DNA of 64,000 nucleotides, taken from positions 393,631 through 457,630 of the forward strand of contig NZ_FNFE01000003.1 of the NCBI RefSeq assembly GCF_900100335.1, given 5' to 3'. The position numbers and the translations under genes were made by a program. This document shows positions 54,172 through 63,231 of this stretch, one piece after another. Below the pieces are notes generated by a model. It saw nothing but the letters and a program-made list of their open reading frames with translations. It was not told the origin of the DNA and did not search any database. Every line of letters starts with the position of its first letter. Positions within the stretch are counted from its first letter, which is position 1. This DNA is from Natronorubrum texcoconense (GTDB lineage Archaea > Halobacteriota > Halobacteria > Halobacteriales > Natrialbaceae).

Positions 54172-55041
54172 ATGGACGAGCGGACGGTCGGCACCGCGTA
54201 CGTACTCGCATCTGCCGTCGGGTTCGGGGCCACCGGGATCTTCGGCACGCTCGCGAGCGATATCGGTCTCTCGATCCCGACCGTCCTCGTGTTCCGGTTC
54301 GCCATCGCGGCCGTCGTCCTCTGGCTGCTGCTCGCGGTTCGGGGCCGGCTCCGTCCCCTCCCCGGGCGAACGTTCGTCTACGCGATCGTCCTCGGCGTCG
54401 CCGGCTTCGGCGCGATGAGCGGCTTCTACTTCTGGGGGCTCGAGTATCTGACCGCCGGATTGGTCGCCATCGTCCTCTATACGTATCCCGCGATCATCGT
54501 CGTCGTGACGATAGCCACGAACCCGAACCGCATCAGCCGCACGCTCGTCGCGGCGCTCTGTCTCTCGCTCGGCGGCGTCGCGCTCATCGTCGGCGCGGAT
54601 CCGACCGGCGCCGATCCGCGAGGCGTCCTCATCGTCTTCGCCGGTGCCGTGAGCTACGCCGGCTACGTGATCGGGAGCGAGCGCGTCCTCGAGTCGGTCG
54701 ATCCGGAGCTGCTGACGGCACACGTTCTGCCCGCGGCCGGCATCGCCTTCCTCGCCATCGGTCTCGCGATGGACGCGTTCGCAGTGCCGGCAGCAACCGA
54801 GACGACGGCCTGGGGCGTACTGGCCGCGCTGTCGATACTCTCGACTGCGGTACCGATTCTCCTGCTGTACACCGGCCTGCCGCGGCTCGGCGCGAGCAGA
54901 GCGGGCATCGTCAGCACCGCCGAACCGGCCGTCGCCGTCGTCCTGGGCGCGGTGATACTCAGCGAGTCGGTAACGATTGCGACGGTTCTCGGCGGCGGAC
55001 TCGTCATCGTCGGCGTCCTCCTGATTCACCGCCGAACGTGA
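54172..55041 (+). CDS. DMT-superfamily exporter (EamA), second copy
   Basis: The 289-residue protein starts MDERTVGTAYVLASAVGFGA and has about ten membrane helices (TVLVFRFAIAAVVLWLLLAV, YLTAGLVAIVLYTYPAIIVV, and RAGIVSTAEPAVAVVLGAVI near the end). TAEPAVAVVLGAVILSE is the repeat signature. The start at 54172 follows a TATA-like GGAGTTTTCGT. It is divergent from the first exporter. Substrate unknown. Confidence 0.85.
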   Translation: MDERTVGTAYVLASAVGFGATGIFGTLASDIGLSIPTVLVFRFAIAAVVLWLLLAVRGRLRPLPGRTFVYAIVLGVAGFGAMSGFYFWGLEYLTAGLVAIVLYTYPAIIVVVTIATNPNRISRTLVAALCLSLGGVALIVGADPTGADPRGVLIVFAGAVSYAGYVIGSERVLESVDPELLTAHVLPAAGIAFLAIGLAMDAFAVPAATETTAWGVLAALSILSTAVPILLLYTGLPRLGASRAGIVSTAEPAVAVVLGAVILSESVTIATVLGGGLVIVGVLLIHRRT

Positions 55042-55086
55042 GTGCAGAACAGATTCTCGTGGGTCGTCGTCCGAACGAATCGAGCC

Positions 55087-55686
55087 CTACAGTCGGCTCG
55101 CCCGGTAGATCATCGCGACGTCTCGATCGACGTCCTCGAGACCGATGACGTCGTCTTCCGTCAACTCCTCCGCGTCCCACTCCTCGACGAACTCGAGGGC
55201 GTCGGCTTCGTCGCCGAACGCGCGCGGGTTGATGGTCATCGGATCGTCGACCGCATCCTCGTCAGTGATGAGGACGTAGTACGCCTCGGTCGCGTCGACG
55301 AGGTCGCGCGTCTCGTAGTCCATCGTCCAGGCGTTTTCAATCGGCGAGTCGGACGCCGTCGCGGCGACGTACGCAAAGAGGCAGCCGGTCGTGTCGAAGA
55401 TCGCTCCCGTCCCGTCCTCGTGGGCGAGTTGCGCGTTCCACCGGGAGTAGTTCGTCGGCGGCATCCCGCAGACCGGACAGTCCTGGTCGCCCGTGAAGTC
55501 GACGGGGTCGTCACCCGGGTGCTCCATGTTGGGTTCGAACGTCCGCTCGTCGTCGCCGTTCTCGTCCCCATCGTCGTCGGACCCGTCGTCGCCGCCGCTA
55601 CAGCCCGCGAGCCCCGCAACCGCTCCCGTTCCGAGGAGTCCGAGCAGCCGTCGGCGTTCGAGGAGGCGCCCGTCGCGTTCAGTCAT
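55087..55686 (-). CDS. NosL-like copper-binding lipoprotein
   Basis: The 199-residue protein starts MTERDGRLLERRRLLGLLGT with the lipobox LAGC at Cys29. After an acidic linker comes CPVCGMPPTNYSRWNAQLAH (Cys70, Cys73, Met75), the NosL/Cu(I)-type motif, and then DTTGCLFAYVAATASDSP. NosL delivers copper to nitrous oxide reductase, but stand-alone copies occur elsewhere. There is no nos cluster here, so it may be a general copper chaperone. It is convergent with the second DMT exporter. Confidence 0.85.
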   Translation of the reverse strand: MTERDGRLLERRRLLGLLGTGAVAGLAGCSGGDDGSDDDGDENGDDERTFEPNMEHPGDDPVDFTGDQDCPVCGMPPTNYSRWNAQLAHEDGTGAIFDTTGCLFAYVAATASDSPIENAWTMDYETRDLVDATEAYYVLITDEDAVDDPMTINPRAFGDEADALEFVEEWDAEELTEDDVIGLEDVDRDVAMIYRASRL

Positions 55687-55770
55687 ACGTGTGGCTATCG
55701 GCCGGATCACCAAAACGCACGTGGTTCAGTCACCGAACCGGCCGCCGCTCGGGGGAGGCGGTGTAGTCGG

Positions 55771-56268
55771 TCACTCGAGGCGCGCTTTCGTCAGCCGATG
55801 GCGCGTTCGAAACATCCCTTCGAAACCGACCTGCGAGAACGGCGTGACCGCACCGACGAGTCGGCCGATGGTGGGTTCCCCGCCGTACGGCAGTTCGTAC
55901 TCGACGCGGTCCCGCAGAATCGTCTCCTCGCCGTCGGCGAAGAACGTGTGGGTGTGGAGCCAGCGATCGAACGGCCCACCGATCATCTCGTCGCGGAAGT
56001 AGGCGACGCCGTCCTCGCGCTCGCGCTCCGTGATCAGGGAGGTGACGTACTGGCGGGGACCGATGCCGAAGGGACGCATCGACAGCGAAATCTCGGTCCC
56101 GGCCTCGAGAACGGCCGGGTCCGAGTCGCCGTCCGGTCCGATCATCGACTCGACGCGCAACCCCATCCAGTCGGGTGTGAGCGCCTCGAGCCCCTCGATT
56201 CGGGAGTGAAACTGCCAGACGGCCTCGAGCGGCGCGTCGATCGTACTCTGGCGATCGTAAGTCGGCAT
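55771..56268 (-). CDS. SRPBCC-fold protein
   Basis: The 165-residue protein starts MPTYDRQSTIDAPLEAVWQF, the family start, and has the strand pattern YFRDEMIGGPFDRWLHTHTF and ADGEETILRDRVEYELPYGG. The SRPBCC fold makes a deep pocket for lipids or other hydrophobic ligands. The closest relatives seem to be stand-alone haloarchaeal coenzyme-Q-binding-like proteins. The chosen start at 56268 gives a normal length. It lies 68 bases beyond the Lrp-type gene (56336-56764). Confidence 0.8.
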   Translation of the reverse strand: MPTYDRQSTIDAPLEAVWQFHSRIEGLEALTPDWMGLRVESMIGPDGDSDPAVLEAGTEISLSMRPFGIGPRQYVTSLITEREREDGVAYFRDEMIGGPFDRWLHTHTFFADGEETILRDRVEYELPYGGEPTIGRLVGAVTPFSQVGFEGMFRTRHRLTKARLE

Positions 56269-56335
56269 AGCTCTGCTCACGGCGGCCAGCGTAAAAACCG
56301 AACGGCCGAACAGTGTCTCGCTCCGACGGTTCCGA

Positions 56336-56764
56336 CTACTTCAGACGCTCCTGGAGGAACGACGGATGGGCCGCGGTGACGCCGTCGATCTCGAGGATGT
56401 TTTCGGAGATGATCTCGCCCAGCGCGTCGCCGTCCGCGGCGCGAACCTCGGCCATCAGCATGTGATCGCCGCTAGAACTGTAGAGGGCTTCGATCTGTGC
56501 GAGATCCTTGAGCGCGTTCGTCGCCTCGACGTAGCGTTCGCTCGCGACGTCGATCCCCACCATGGCGATGGTCTTGCTCGAGAGCTTCTTCGGGTCGATG
56601 TCGGCCGAGTAGCCGACGATTACGCCCTCCTCCTCGAGCTTGTTGATGTACTTTCGAACCGTCGGCTTCGAGACGTCCGCGCGGTCGGCGATCTCGGCGT
56701 AGGACGCCTGGGCATCCTCTTCGAGAACGTCGAGGATGCGATCCTCCGTCGCCTGTGTGCTCAT
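56336..56764 (-). CDS. Lrp/AsnC family regulator
   Basis: The 142-residue protein has an N-terminal helix-turn-helix (ILDVLEEDAQASYAEIADRA then DVSKPTVRKYINKLEEEGVI) and an effector-binding RAM domain (residues about 65-140: TIAMVGIDVASERYVEATNA and ALYSSSGDHMLMAEVRAADG). Lrp proteins respond to amino acids. The gene resembles LrpA1 of haloarchaea. The start at 56764 gives the normal length. The A/T-rich stretch upstream (about 56770-56800) may be the promoter. Confidence 0.88.
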   Translation of the reverse strand: MSTQATEDRILDVLEEDAQASYAEIADRADVSKPTVRKYINKLEEEGVIVGYSADIDPKKLSSKTIAMVGIDVASERYVEATNALKDLAQIEALYSSSGDHMLMAEVRAADGDALGEIISENILEIDGVTAAHPSFLQERLK

Positions 56765-56968
56765 GTGATACTGTTTTGCTCGGACGGAAAAATATCTTTT
56801 GTATCCGAAAACGACCGAAATTCCGGGTGCGACGCCGCCCTCGGACCGTTCAACCGCCGGAATTCGGACACGAAGCAAACCGACGACCTCGCCGACGCTC
56901 GTCGCGTCGTCCACCGGGACGGGACCGAGGGACTTATTCGCGTACTGACCCGAGTTCCGGAGAAGCAC

Positions 56969-57283
56969 ATGGTCGACCCGAGCCTGATCAGCGGGACCGT
57001 CTGGCTGCTCTGTGGGATCGCGATCCTCTATCTCGGCTACCTCATCGCGATTCGCGGACGGGCGGACCTGCACGCGAACTACGACGAGTCGGTCGACCCC
57101 GCGTACGTCTCTCGGTGGGCCGGCGGGACCGCCCTGCTCATGGGTCTGCTCGTCGTCGCCTACGGGATCCGAGAGATGCGCTACGGCTTCCAGCCCACTG
57201 CACTCGGCGGGCTACTCGTCGCTTTGCTCGTTCTAAGTTACCTCACGAAACTGTTCGCACGCGGGTTCGGCTACCGTGGCTGA
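56969..57283 (+). CDS. Small membrane protein (DUF3784-like)
   Basis: The 104-residue protein starts MVDPSLISGTVWLLCGIAIL with a first hydrophobic helix, then DESVDPAYVSRWAGGTALLM and GLLVVAYGIREM, and a third helix (LGGLLVALLVLSYLTKLFAR). This pattern is like DUF3784, a three-helix family. The start at 56969 is preferred because an upstream part is not haloarchaeal in composition. Function unknown. It is divergent from the Lrp gene. Confidence 0.68.
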   Translation: MVDPSLISGTVWLLCGIAILYLGYLIAIRGRADLHANYDESVDPAYVSRWAGGTALLMGLLVVAYGIREMRYGFQPTALGGLLVALLVLSYLTKLFARGFGYRG

Positions 57284-57369
57284 GAGCGGTTGTTGTATCT
57301 CGTCCTGTGGCTAACGAATGTCGACTCACGTCGGAAACGTAATAGTACCACGGTCGGAACGGGTCCCGT

Positions 57370-58524
57370 ATGAAACGGTCCCGCGTCCGGATCTTCGGCT
57401 GCGTCCTCCTTTGTACGCTCCTCGTCGCGCTCGCCGGCTGCGTGGCTCTTCCCGACGAGGGTGTCTCGCAGGACCACCTCGAGGACCGATTCGCAGAGAC
57501 GGAGCCGCCCGAATCGGTCGCTGCGACGGTCGAAGTCACCGAGACGGTCGACGGTGAAGTGACCACGCACACCGAAACCGTCTGGCTGCGTGCCGACGGC
57601 GCGAGTCGGATCGAGACGACCGAAGACGGCGCCGAGATGGTCATCGTCAACGACGGCAGCGAGCGCTACTTCCACGACCGCGAGGCGGATTCGGTGCGGA
57701 GTTACGAGATCGATTCGACCGCGACAGCCTACCTCGAGGGGCTCTACGAACAGCCCGAGCGGTACGTCGAGAGCTACGACGTAACCGAGATCGAGGAGAC
57801 GACGGTCGACGGCCACGAGGTCTACCGCGTCGAGTTCGATCCACCGGCGAACGAGACGATCGACCGCTCGATCAGCGTCCAGCTCGGCCCCGACGAGTAC
57901 GTGTTGCCCCTCGAGACGAGCGAGGTGGATACCGCCGAGCGAAGCGCCGACCGGGTCGAACTCTGGCTCGATCAGGAGAGCATGTTCCCGGTCAAACACG
58001 CCATCGCCGGCGACGGGATCGAACTGGAGACGACGTATCGATCCCTCTCGCTCGACGAGCCGCTCGACGAGGGGCTGTTCGATCCGCCCGAAGCCGACGA
58101 CGGAAGCGACTCCGAGGAGTTCGTGCTGCCGACGATTACTCACCACGAGTCAGTCGCCGAGGCCGACGCGGCAGCGCCGTTCTCGGTCGCCGAACCCGAG
58201 GCCGACGCGCTTCCCGACGGCGTCGAACTCGAGGAGATCAGTCAGTACGTGTTCCACGACGAGGACCGAACGCAGGTGACGCTGAGCTACCGGAACGGGG
58301 ACGGCGATTCGATCGCGGTCACGACGAGCGACGGCCAACGACAGTTCGCGACCGGCGGCGATCCGGTCGCCGTGGGGGACGCGACGGGAACGATCGCCCA
58401 CACCGACGAGGGAACCGAACTCCAGTGGTCGTGTGACGGCGTCGACTACTCGGTGTTCGCCAGCAACGAGTACGAGAGCGAGACTGCCGTCTCCGTTGGA
58501 GAGTCAGCGAAGCCCGCGTGTTAA
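57370..58524 (+). CDS. Lipoprotein with LolA-like fold
   Basis: The 384-residue protein starts MKRSRVRIFGCVLLCTLLVA with the lipobox LAGC at Cys24. The mature part is beta-rich: ESVAATVEVTETVDGEVTTH, YEIDSTATAYLEGLYEQPER, TTVDGHEVYRVEFDPPANET, then DRVELWLDQESMFPVKHAIA. This is the antiparallel sheet of LolA/DUF4367-type outer-face proteins. A second small domain follows from about residue 250. It likely sits outside the membrane, carrying hydrophobic cargo or a sensor role. No family name is certain. Confidence 0.72.
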   Translation: MKRSRVRIFGCVLLCTLLVALAGCVALPDEGVSQDHLEDRFAETEPPESVAATVEVTETVDGEVTTHTETVWLRADGASRIETTEDGAEMVIVNDGSERYFHDREADSVRSYEIDSTATAYLEGLYEQPERYVESYDVTEIEETTVDGHEVYRVEFDPPANETIDRSISVQLGPDEYVLPLETSEVDTAERSADRVELWLDQESMFPVKHAIAGDGIELETTYRSLSLDEPLDEGLFDPPEADDGSDSEEFVLPTITHHESVAEADAAAPFSVAEPEADALPDGVELEEISQYVFHDEDRTQVTLSYRNGDGDSIAVTTSDGQRQFATGGDPVAVGDATGTIAHTDEGTELQWSCDGVDYSVFASNEYESETAVSVGESAKPAC

Positions 58525-58653
58525 CGACCAGCGTCGGTGACCGGTGAAAACGAGACCGTCCGGACTGATTCACCGGCAGCGGTCGCTCGTCGGGATTATT
58601 ACGGGTAAAAATCGAATTTCGTCTCGAGTGGCGTCGAAACGCTTCCTCGAGGG

Positions 58654-59589
58654 CTACTTGTGGCGGTCGAGCAGGTCGTAGCTACGCTCCCACTCGCTGT
58701 CCTCGTCGAAGTAACGCTCGGCGAGGGGCTGGTCGGGCATCTCGCCGACGGCCGACTTCTCCTGCTGGTAGGACGGCCGATCGTCGTCGATGTAGTATCG
58801 ACCCGTCAGGACGGTCCCCTCTTTGAGGACGTCCTCGGTCTCGTACATCATCTCGGCGGCTTCGCGCCGGTCGTGGACGTCGAAGTCGTAGTCGTCGGAC
58901 TCCTGGACGTCGATGTAGGGGACGTACTGCCGAGCGTCCTTGTTCCACGTCGGACACTGCGTCAGGAAGTCGACGTGGGCGAAGCCGTCGTGTTCGATGG
59001 CTTCCGCGATGATCTCCTTGGCCTGGTTCGGGTTGACCGCGGCCGTGCGAGCGACGTAGCTCGCGCCGGCGTTCAGCGACATCGAGAGCGGACGCAGCGG
59101 CGTCTTCGCGCTCCCGGATGGCTGGGTCTTGGACTTGTGGCCCTTCGGACTCGTCGGGGAGGTCTGGCCCTTCGTCAGGCCGAAGATCTCGTTGTTGAAG
59201 ACGATGTAGGTGATGTCGTGGTTCTCCCGGGCCGTGTGGATCCAGTGGTTGCCGCCGATCCCGTAGCCGTCGCCGTCACCGCCCGCGGCGATGACCTCGA
59301 GTTCGGGGTTGGCGAGCTTTGCGGCCCGAGCGACGGGCAGCGAGCGGCCGTGGATCGTGTGGAAGCCGTAGGTGTCGAGGTAGCTGTTCAGCTTGCCGGA
59401 ACAGCCGATTCCGGTGACCGTCAGCACCTCTTCGGGCGTCTTGCCGACTTCCGGCAGGGCCTGTTTGAGCGACTTCAGCACGCCGAAGTCGCCACAGCCA
59501 GGACACCAGGTCGGCTGCGGTTCGACACCGGGAGTAAACTCGTCCCGGTCGATCTCTCGTTCCTCTCCGATGGCGTTGAATGCACTCAT
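58654..59589 (-). CDS. korB: 2-oxoacid:ferredoxin oxidoreductase, beta subunit
   Basis: The 311-residue subunit has the cluster ligands Cys29, Cys32 (TWCPGCGDFG) and Cys63 (GIGCSGKLNSY), and the thiamine-diphosphate site AAGGDGDGYGIGGNHWIHTA. ITYIVFNNEIFGLTKGQTSP follows. The enzyme decarboxylates a 2-oxoacid and reduces ferredoxin. The sequence looks like the haloarchaeal 2-oxoglutarate type (KorB) rather than the pyruvate type, but the split is from memory. It starts two bases after korA ends. Confidence 0.88.
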   Translation of the reverse strand: MSAFNAIGEEREIDRDEFTPGVEPQPTWCPGCGDFGVLKSLKQALPEVGKTPEEVLTVTGIGCSGKLNSYLDTYGFHTIHGRSLPVARAAKLANPELEVIAAGGDGDGYGIGGNHWIHTARENHDITYIVFNNEIFGLTKGQTSPTSPKGHKSKTQPSGSAKTPLRPLSMSLNAGASYVARTAAVNPNQAKEIIAEAIEHDGFAHVDFLTQCPTWNKDARQYVPYIDVQESDDYDFDVHDRREAAEMMYETEDVLKEGTVLTGRYYIDDDRPSYQQEKSAVGEMPDQPLAERYFDEDSEWERSYDLLDRHK

Positions 59590-59591
59590 GA

Positions 59592-61496
59592 TTAGTCACC
59601 TGCAGCGGGTTCGATTCGTACCTGTGCGGTCGGCTCGCGGTCCTCCTCGGCGAGGTTGACCTCGTAGCCTTCGACGACTTCCGCCGGTTCGAACGGGTTC
59701 CCGTTGTACTTGAGGAGACTGGTCATCTTCTCGCCGAAGAGACCCAGTTCCTTCTGGATCAGGCCGCGGAACTGTGCGGTGGCGTTCATCTCGACGACCA
59801 TCGCCTCGTCGACGCTCTCGAGGAATTCGGTCATCTCCGCCTCGGGGAACGGCATCATATCCGAGACGGTGACTCCTTTGACGGAGTGGCCGTCCTCGTT
59901 GAGCCGTTCGACGGCTTCGGCGACGGCACCGTGGCTCGATCCCCACGTGATGATGCCGTAGTCGGCGTCGTCGTCGCCGTAGTAGGTCTGGTTCGAGGGG
60001 TGTTCCTCGTCCAGTTCGTCGCGGATGGTGTCGAGTTTCTCGATCCGGCGAGTCATCTGCGCGACTCGGTTGTCCGGATCTTCCTCGATGTGTCCGACTG
60101 GGCTGTGTTCGTTCCCGGTCGCGAGATACCGTCCACCCTTCTGGCCGGGCAGCGACCGCGGGGCGACGTTGTTCTCGGCGTCCTCGTAGTTGAAGCGCTT
60201 GAACTTGCCGCTCGCGTCGTGAGCGGCCTCCTTGAGTTCTTCTTCGGTGAGCGTCGAGCCCAGGTCGGGCGCGGGCTCTCGGTCGAAGAACTCGACGTCG
60301 ACGTTCTTGTTCTCGCCGGAGAGCTTCTGGTCGTAGATGACGATCACCGGAATCTGGTAGTCCCAGGCGATCTCGAAGGCGAGTCGGGTCTGTTCGTACG
60401 CCTCCTCGATAGTCCCCGGCGCGAAGACGACCCGCGAGGAGTCGCCCTGACTCGTGTAGAGGACGAACTCGAGGTCGCCCTGCTCGGGCTTCGTCGGCAG
60501 GCCGGTCGACGGACCGGCGCGCATCGATTCGACGAGGACGAGCGGCGTCTCGGTCATCTCGGCGAGTCCGAGCGGTTCGCTCATCAGCGCGAAACCGCCG
60601 CCGGAGGAGCCGGACATGGCCTTCGCGCCGGCGTGGCTCGCACCGAGTGCGAGCGCCGCGGCGGCGATCTCGTCTTCGACCTGCTCGGAGATCCCACCCA
60701 TGTCGGGGAAGTTCTGGCTGAGGATGGTGAACACGTCCGTCCACGGCGTCATCGGGTAGCCGGCGATGAACCGACAGCCGGCGTCGATCGCGCCGTAGGC
60801 GATCGCGTTCGAACCCGACAGCAGCGCCTGCTCGGTGTCGTGTGAGCCCGTCGGCGCTCGAAGGTCGTGCTCGAACTCGTACTCCTCGTTGGTCATGTCG
60901 TAGGCCTCGTGGAGAATCTCGAGGTTCGCCTCGAGGATGTCCCCGCCCATGGCGTCGGACATCAGGTCCTCGATGTGCTCGAGGTCCATGTCGAGCAGGG
61001 CCGCGGTGACACCGACACCGGCGGTGTTGCGCATGACTTCGCGCCCGTGCTCTTTAGCGAGGCCGCGGAGGTCCATCGGGAAGACGTGCCAGTCGTTCTC
61101 CTCGGCACGCTCCTCGAGGTTGATCTCCTCGACGTCCTCCTCGCTGACCAGTCCCTCGTCGTAGACGATGATGCCGCCCTCACGCAGCTCGTCTAAGTTC
61201 TCGGACAGGGGTTTGATCTCCTCGTTGCCGTAGTAGGCCTCCTCCTGCGGGTTGCGGGCGAAGGAGTCGCCCAGCGAGAGCAGGAAGTTGTAGCCGTCGC
61301 CCCGTGACTGTACCTCGTGGGCTGCGGCCCGGATCTCGACGTACGTGTGGCCGCCGCGAATCCGCGACGGATAGTGCCGATGGGTGAATACGTCGAGCCC
61401 CGAGCGCATCAGCGCTTTTGCGAAGTTCTGACTCGTCGAGTCGATCCCGTCTCCGGAACCGCCTGCAACTCGCCAGATAAGTTCGTCGTCGCTCAT
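59592..61496 (-). CDS. korA: 2-oxoacid:ferredoxin oxidoreductase, alpha subunit (gamma-alpha fusion)
   Basis: The 634-residue subunit has an N-terminal gamma domain (residues 1-190: IWRVAGGSGDGIDSTSQNFA, HYPSRIRGGHTYVEIRA) fused to the alpha domain (SGSNAIAYGAIDAGCRFIAG, YPMTPWTDVF, EQVEDEIAAAALALGASHAG). The last part has IITWGSSHGAVAEAVERLNE. Together with KorB it carries out the ferredoxin-linked step of the citric acid cycle. KorA rather than PorA is suggested by the gamma-domain start, at moderate certainty. It is the first gene of the operon. Confidence 0.88.
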   Translation of the reverse strand: MSDDELIWRVAGGSGDGIDSTSQNFAKALMRSGLDVFTHRHYPSRIRGGHTYVEIRAAAHEVQSRGDGYNFLLSLGDSFARNPQEEAYYGNEEIKPLSENLDELREGGIIVYDEGLVSEEDVEEINLEERAEENDWHVFPMDLRGLAKEHGREVMRNTAGVGVTAALLDMDLEHIEDLMSDAMGGDILEANLEILHEAYDMTNEEYEFEHDLRAPTGSHDTEQALLSGSNAIAYGAIDAGCRFIAGYPMTPWTDVFTILSQNFPDMGGISEQVEDEIAAAALALGASHAGAKAMSGSSGGGFALMSEPLGLAEMTETPLVLVESMRAGPSTGLPTKPEQGDLEFVLYTSQGDSSRVVFAPGTIEEAYEQTRLAFEIAWDYQIPVIVIYDQKLSGENKNVDVEFFDREPAPDLGSTLTEEELKEAAHDASGKFKRFNYEDAENNVAPRSLPGQKGGRYLATGNEHSPVGHIEEDPDNRVAQMTRRIEKLDTIRDELDEEHPSNQTYYGDDDADYGIITWGSSHGAVAEAVERLNEDGHSVKGVTVSDMMPFPEAEMTEFLESVDEAMVVEMNATAQFRGLIQKELGLFGEKMTSLLKYNGNPFEPAEVVEGYEVNLAEEDREPTAQVRIEPAAGD

Positions 61497-61929
61497 AGTA
61501 GATCAGTGGCCGATATGGCCAACCGTATCCCGATTTTGATCTACGTGACCTAAAGCCTTTGCTATAGATTATCATGCATCTATCGTGAAGAATGAACAAC
61601 CACACAATATACGCGATTATTGACCGTGAACGTTCGGTGTACTAGTGAATTTATCTATTGTTTGTGAACGATCGAACGACCGATGGCAGCGTCGGTGACG
61701 CCATACTTGCGCGAGCGGAAATGGTTATATACGGTTTTGCGGCGACGGTCTCGAATACGCACAGTCGGCGCCTCCGGTGTCGGACGACCTGACGTCGTCC
61801 GAAACGCGAGAGCGGGGGGTTCCGGCTCACTCGAGCGGTTAATGAGTCGACTACCGCCTCAAGGCTGGCACTCGAGACCGTCGAGCCTCGAGTCTGGCGA
61901 CAAAAAACCCGGAAACGCGAGAACGGTCG
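61497..61929. promoter_or_regulatory. Long AT-rich upstream region of korAB
   Basis: The 433 bases contain no gene. The half nearest korA is AT-rich and includes a small inverted repeat TGGCCGATATGGCCA (61507-61521) that ends up in the 5' leader of korA, plus GAACGTTC (near 61627) and the AT-box GTTATATACGG (61722-61732). A complex promoter is likely, since a central metabolic enzyme is expected to be regulated. The half nearest aroC has no clear feature. Confidence 0.4.
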
Positions 61930-63081
61930 TTACTGGTTGTTCGGGTTGCTCGGGTGGTACTCGGTATCGTACTCGCCGGGCTGGTCGTCCACGCGGTCGG
62001 GGTTGAGCCGACCCGACAGCAGCATGAAGTCGACGAGCGTCAGCGCGAGCATGGCCTCGACGACGGGAACGCCACGCGGCGGGAGAACGGGATCGTGGCG
62101 TCCGATGACCTTCTCCTCTTTGAGTTCGCCCGTCTCCCAGTCGGCCGTCTGCTGAGTCTTCGGGATCGACGTCGGCGCGTGGAGGGTGACCTCGCCGTAG
62201 ATCGGCTCGCCGGACGAGATACCGCCCTGAATGCCGCCGTGGTCGTTCTCGACGGGCGTCGGGTTGCCCTCGTCATCAAATTCCCAGTCGTCGTTTCGAT
62301 CCTTGCCGGTCCACTCGGCGGCCTCGGTTCCGAGCCCGAACTCGAACGCCGAGGTTGCCGGAATCGCCATCATCGCCTGCCCGAGTCGGGCGGAGAGCGA
62401 GTCGAATCGTGGTGCACCTAAGCCGACCGGGACGCCCTGCGCTTCGAAGTAGATGCTCCCGCCGATGGAGTCGCCTTCCTCCTGGTAGTCCGCGATCAGG
62501 TCCTGCATCTCGTCGGCGGTTTCGGGGTGGGCACAACGGACGTCGTTCTCCTCGCTGTGCTCGAGCATCTCCTCGAAACTGACCGCCGGCGCTTCGACGT
62601 CGCCGATCTGATTCACGTGGGCCTTGAGTTCGATTCCCTCGCGTGCGAGCAGCTTCTTCGCGATGGCGCCGGCGGCGACCCAGTTGACCGTCTCTCGCGC
62701 GGACGAGCGACCGCCGCCGCCCCAGTTTCGCGTGCCGAACTTCGCCGAGTAGGTGAAATCGCCGTGGCTCGGGCGCGGCGCGGTGATGAAGGGCTCGTAC
62801 TTGCCCGAGCGGGCGTCCTTATTCTGGATGACCATCCCGATCGGCGTGCCCGTCGTGTAGCCGTCCTGTACGCCCGACTTGATCGAAACTGCGTCGGGTT
62901 CGCCGCGGCTGGTCGTGATCATCGACTGGCCGGGTTTGCGTCGGTCGAGGTCGCCCTGGATGTCGTCTTCGGAAAGCTCGAGCCCCGCGGGACAGCCGGA
63001 GACGGTACAGCCCATCGCCTCCCCGTGGCTCTCGCCGAACGTGGTCACCTGAAAGAGGCGACCGAAGCGGTTGCCGTTCAT
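61930..63081 (-). CDS. aroC: Chorismate synthase
   Basis: The 383-residue enzyme starts MNGNRFGRLFQVTTFGESHG and has the family signatures GESHGEAMGCTVSGCPAGLE, then GGGGRSSARETVNWVAAGAI, and the closing NDHGGIQGGISSGEPIY. It makes chorismate, the last common precursor of aromatic amino acids, using reduced FMN. The start at 63081 gives normal length; the longer upstream frame is not needed. Its tail is short and Asn/Pro-rich (YHPSNPNNQ). Confidence 0.96.
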   Translation of the reverse strand: MNGNRFGRLFQVTTFGESHGEAMGCTVSGCPAGLELSEDDIQGDLDRRKPGQSMITTSRGEPDAVSIKSGVQDGYTTGTPIGMVIQNKDARSGKYEPFITAPRPSHGDFTYSAKFGTRNWGGGGRSSARETVNWVAAGAIAKKLLAREGIELKAHVNQIGDVEAPAVSFEEMLEHSEENDVRCAHPETADEMQDLIADYQEEGDSIGGSIYFEAQGVPVGLGAPRFDSLSARLGQAMMAIPATSAFEFGLGTEAAEWTGKDRNDDWEFDDEGNPTPVENDHGGIQGGISSGEPIYGEVTLHAPTSIPKTQQTADWETGELKEEKVIGRHDPVLPPRGVPVVEAMLALTLVDFMLLSGRLNPDRVDDQPGEYDTEYHPSNPNNQ

Positions 63082-63231
63082 TACGCTCCTCTCGGGGACG
63101 GGGACACTTAGCGGTACGTGATTCCGCAACGGTCCGAAGTCGGGTGGGCTTCGGACGAAACGACTCCAAATCGGGGCTGCACATCCATCCCCAATACTCT
63201 TCGTCTCGAACAGTGTATGCTAGATAATACC

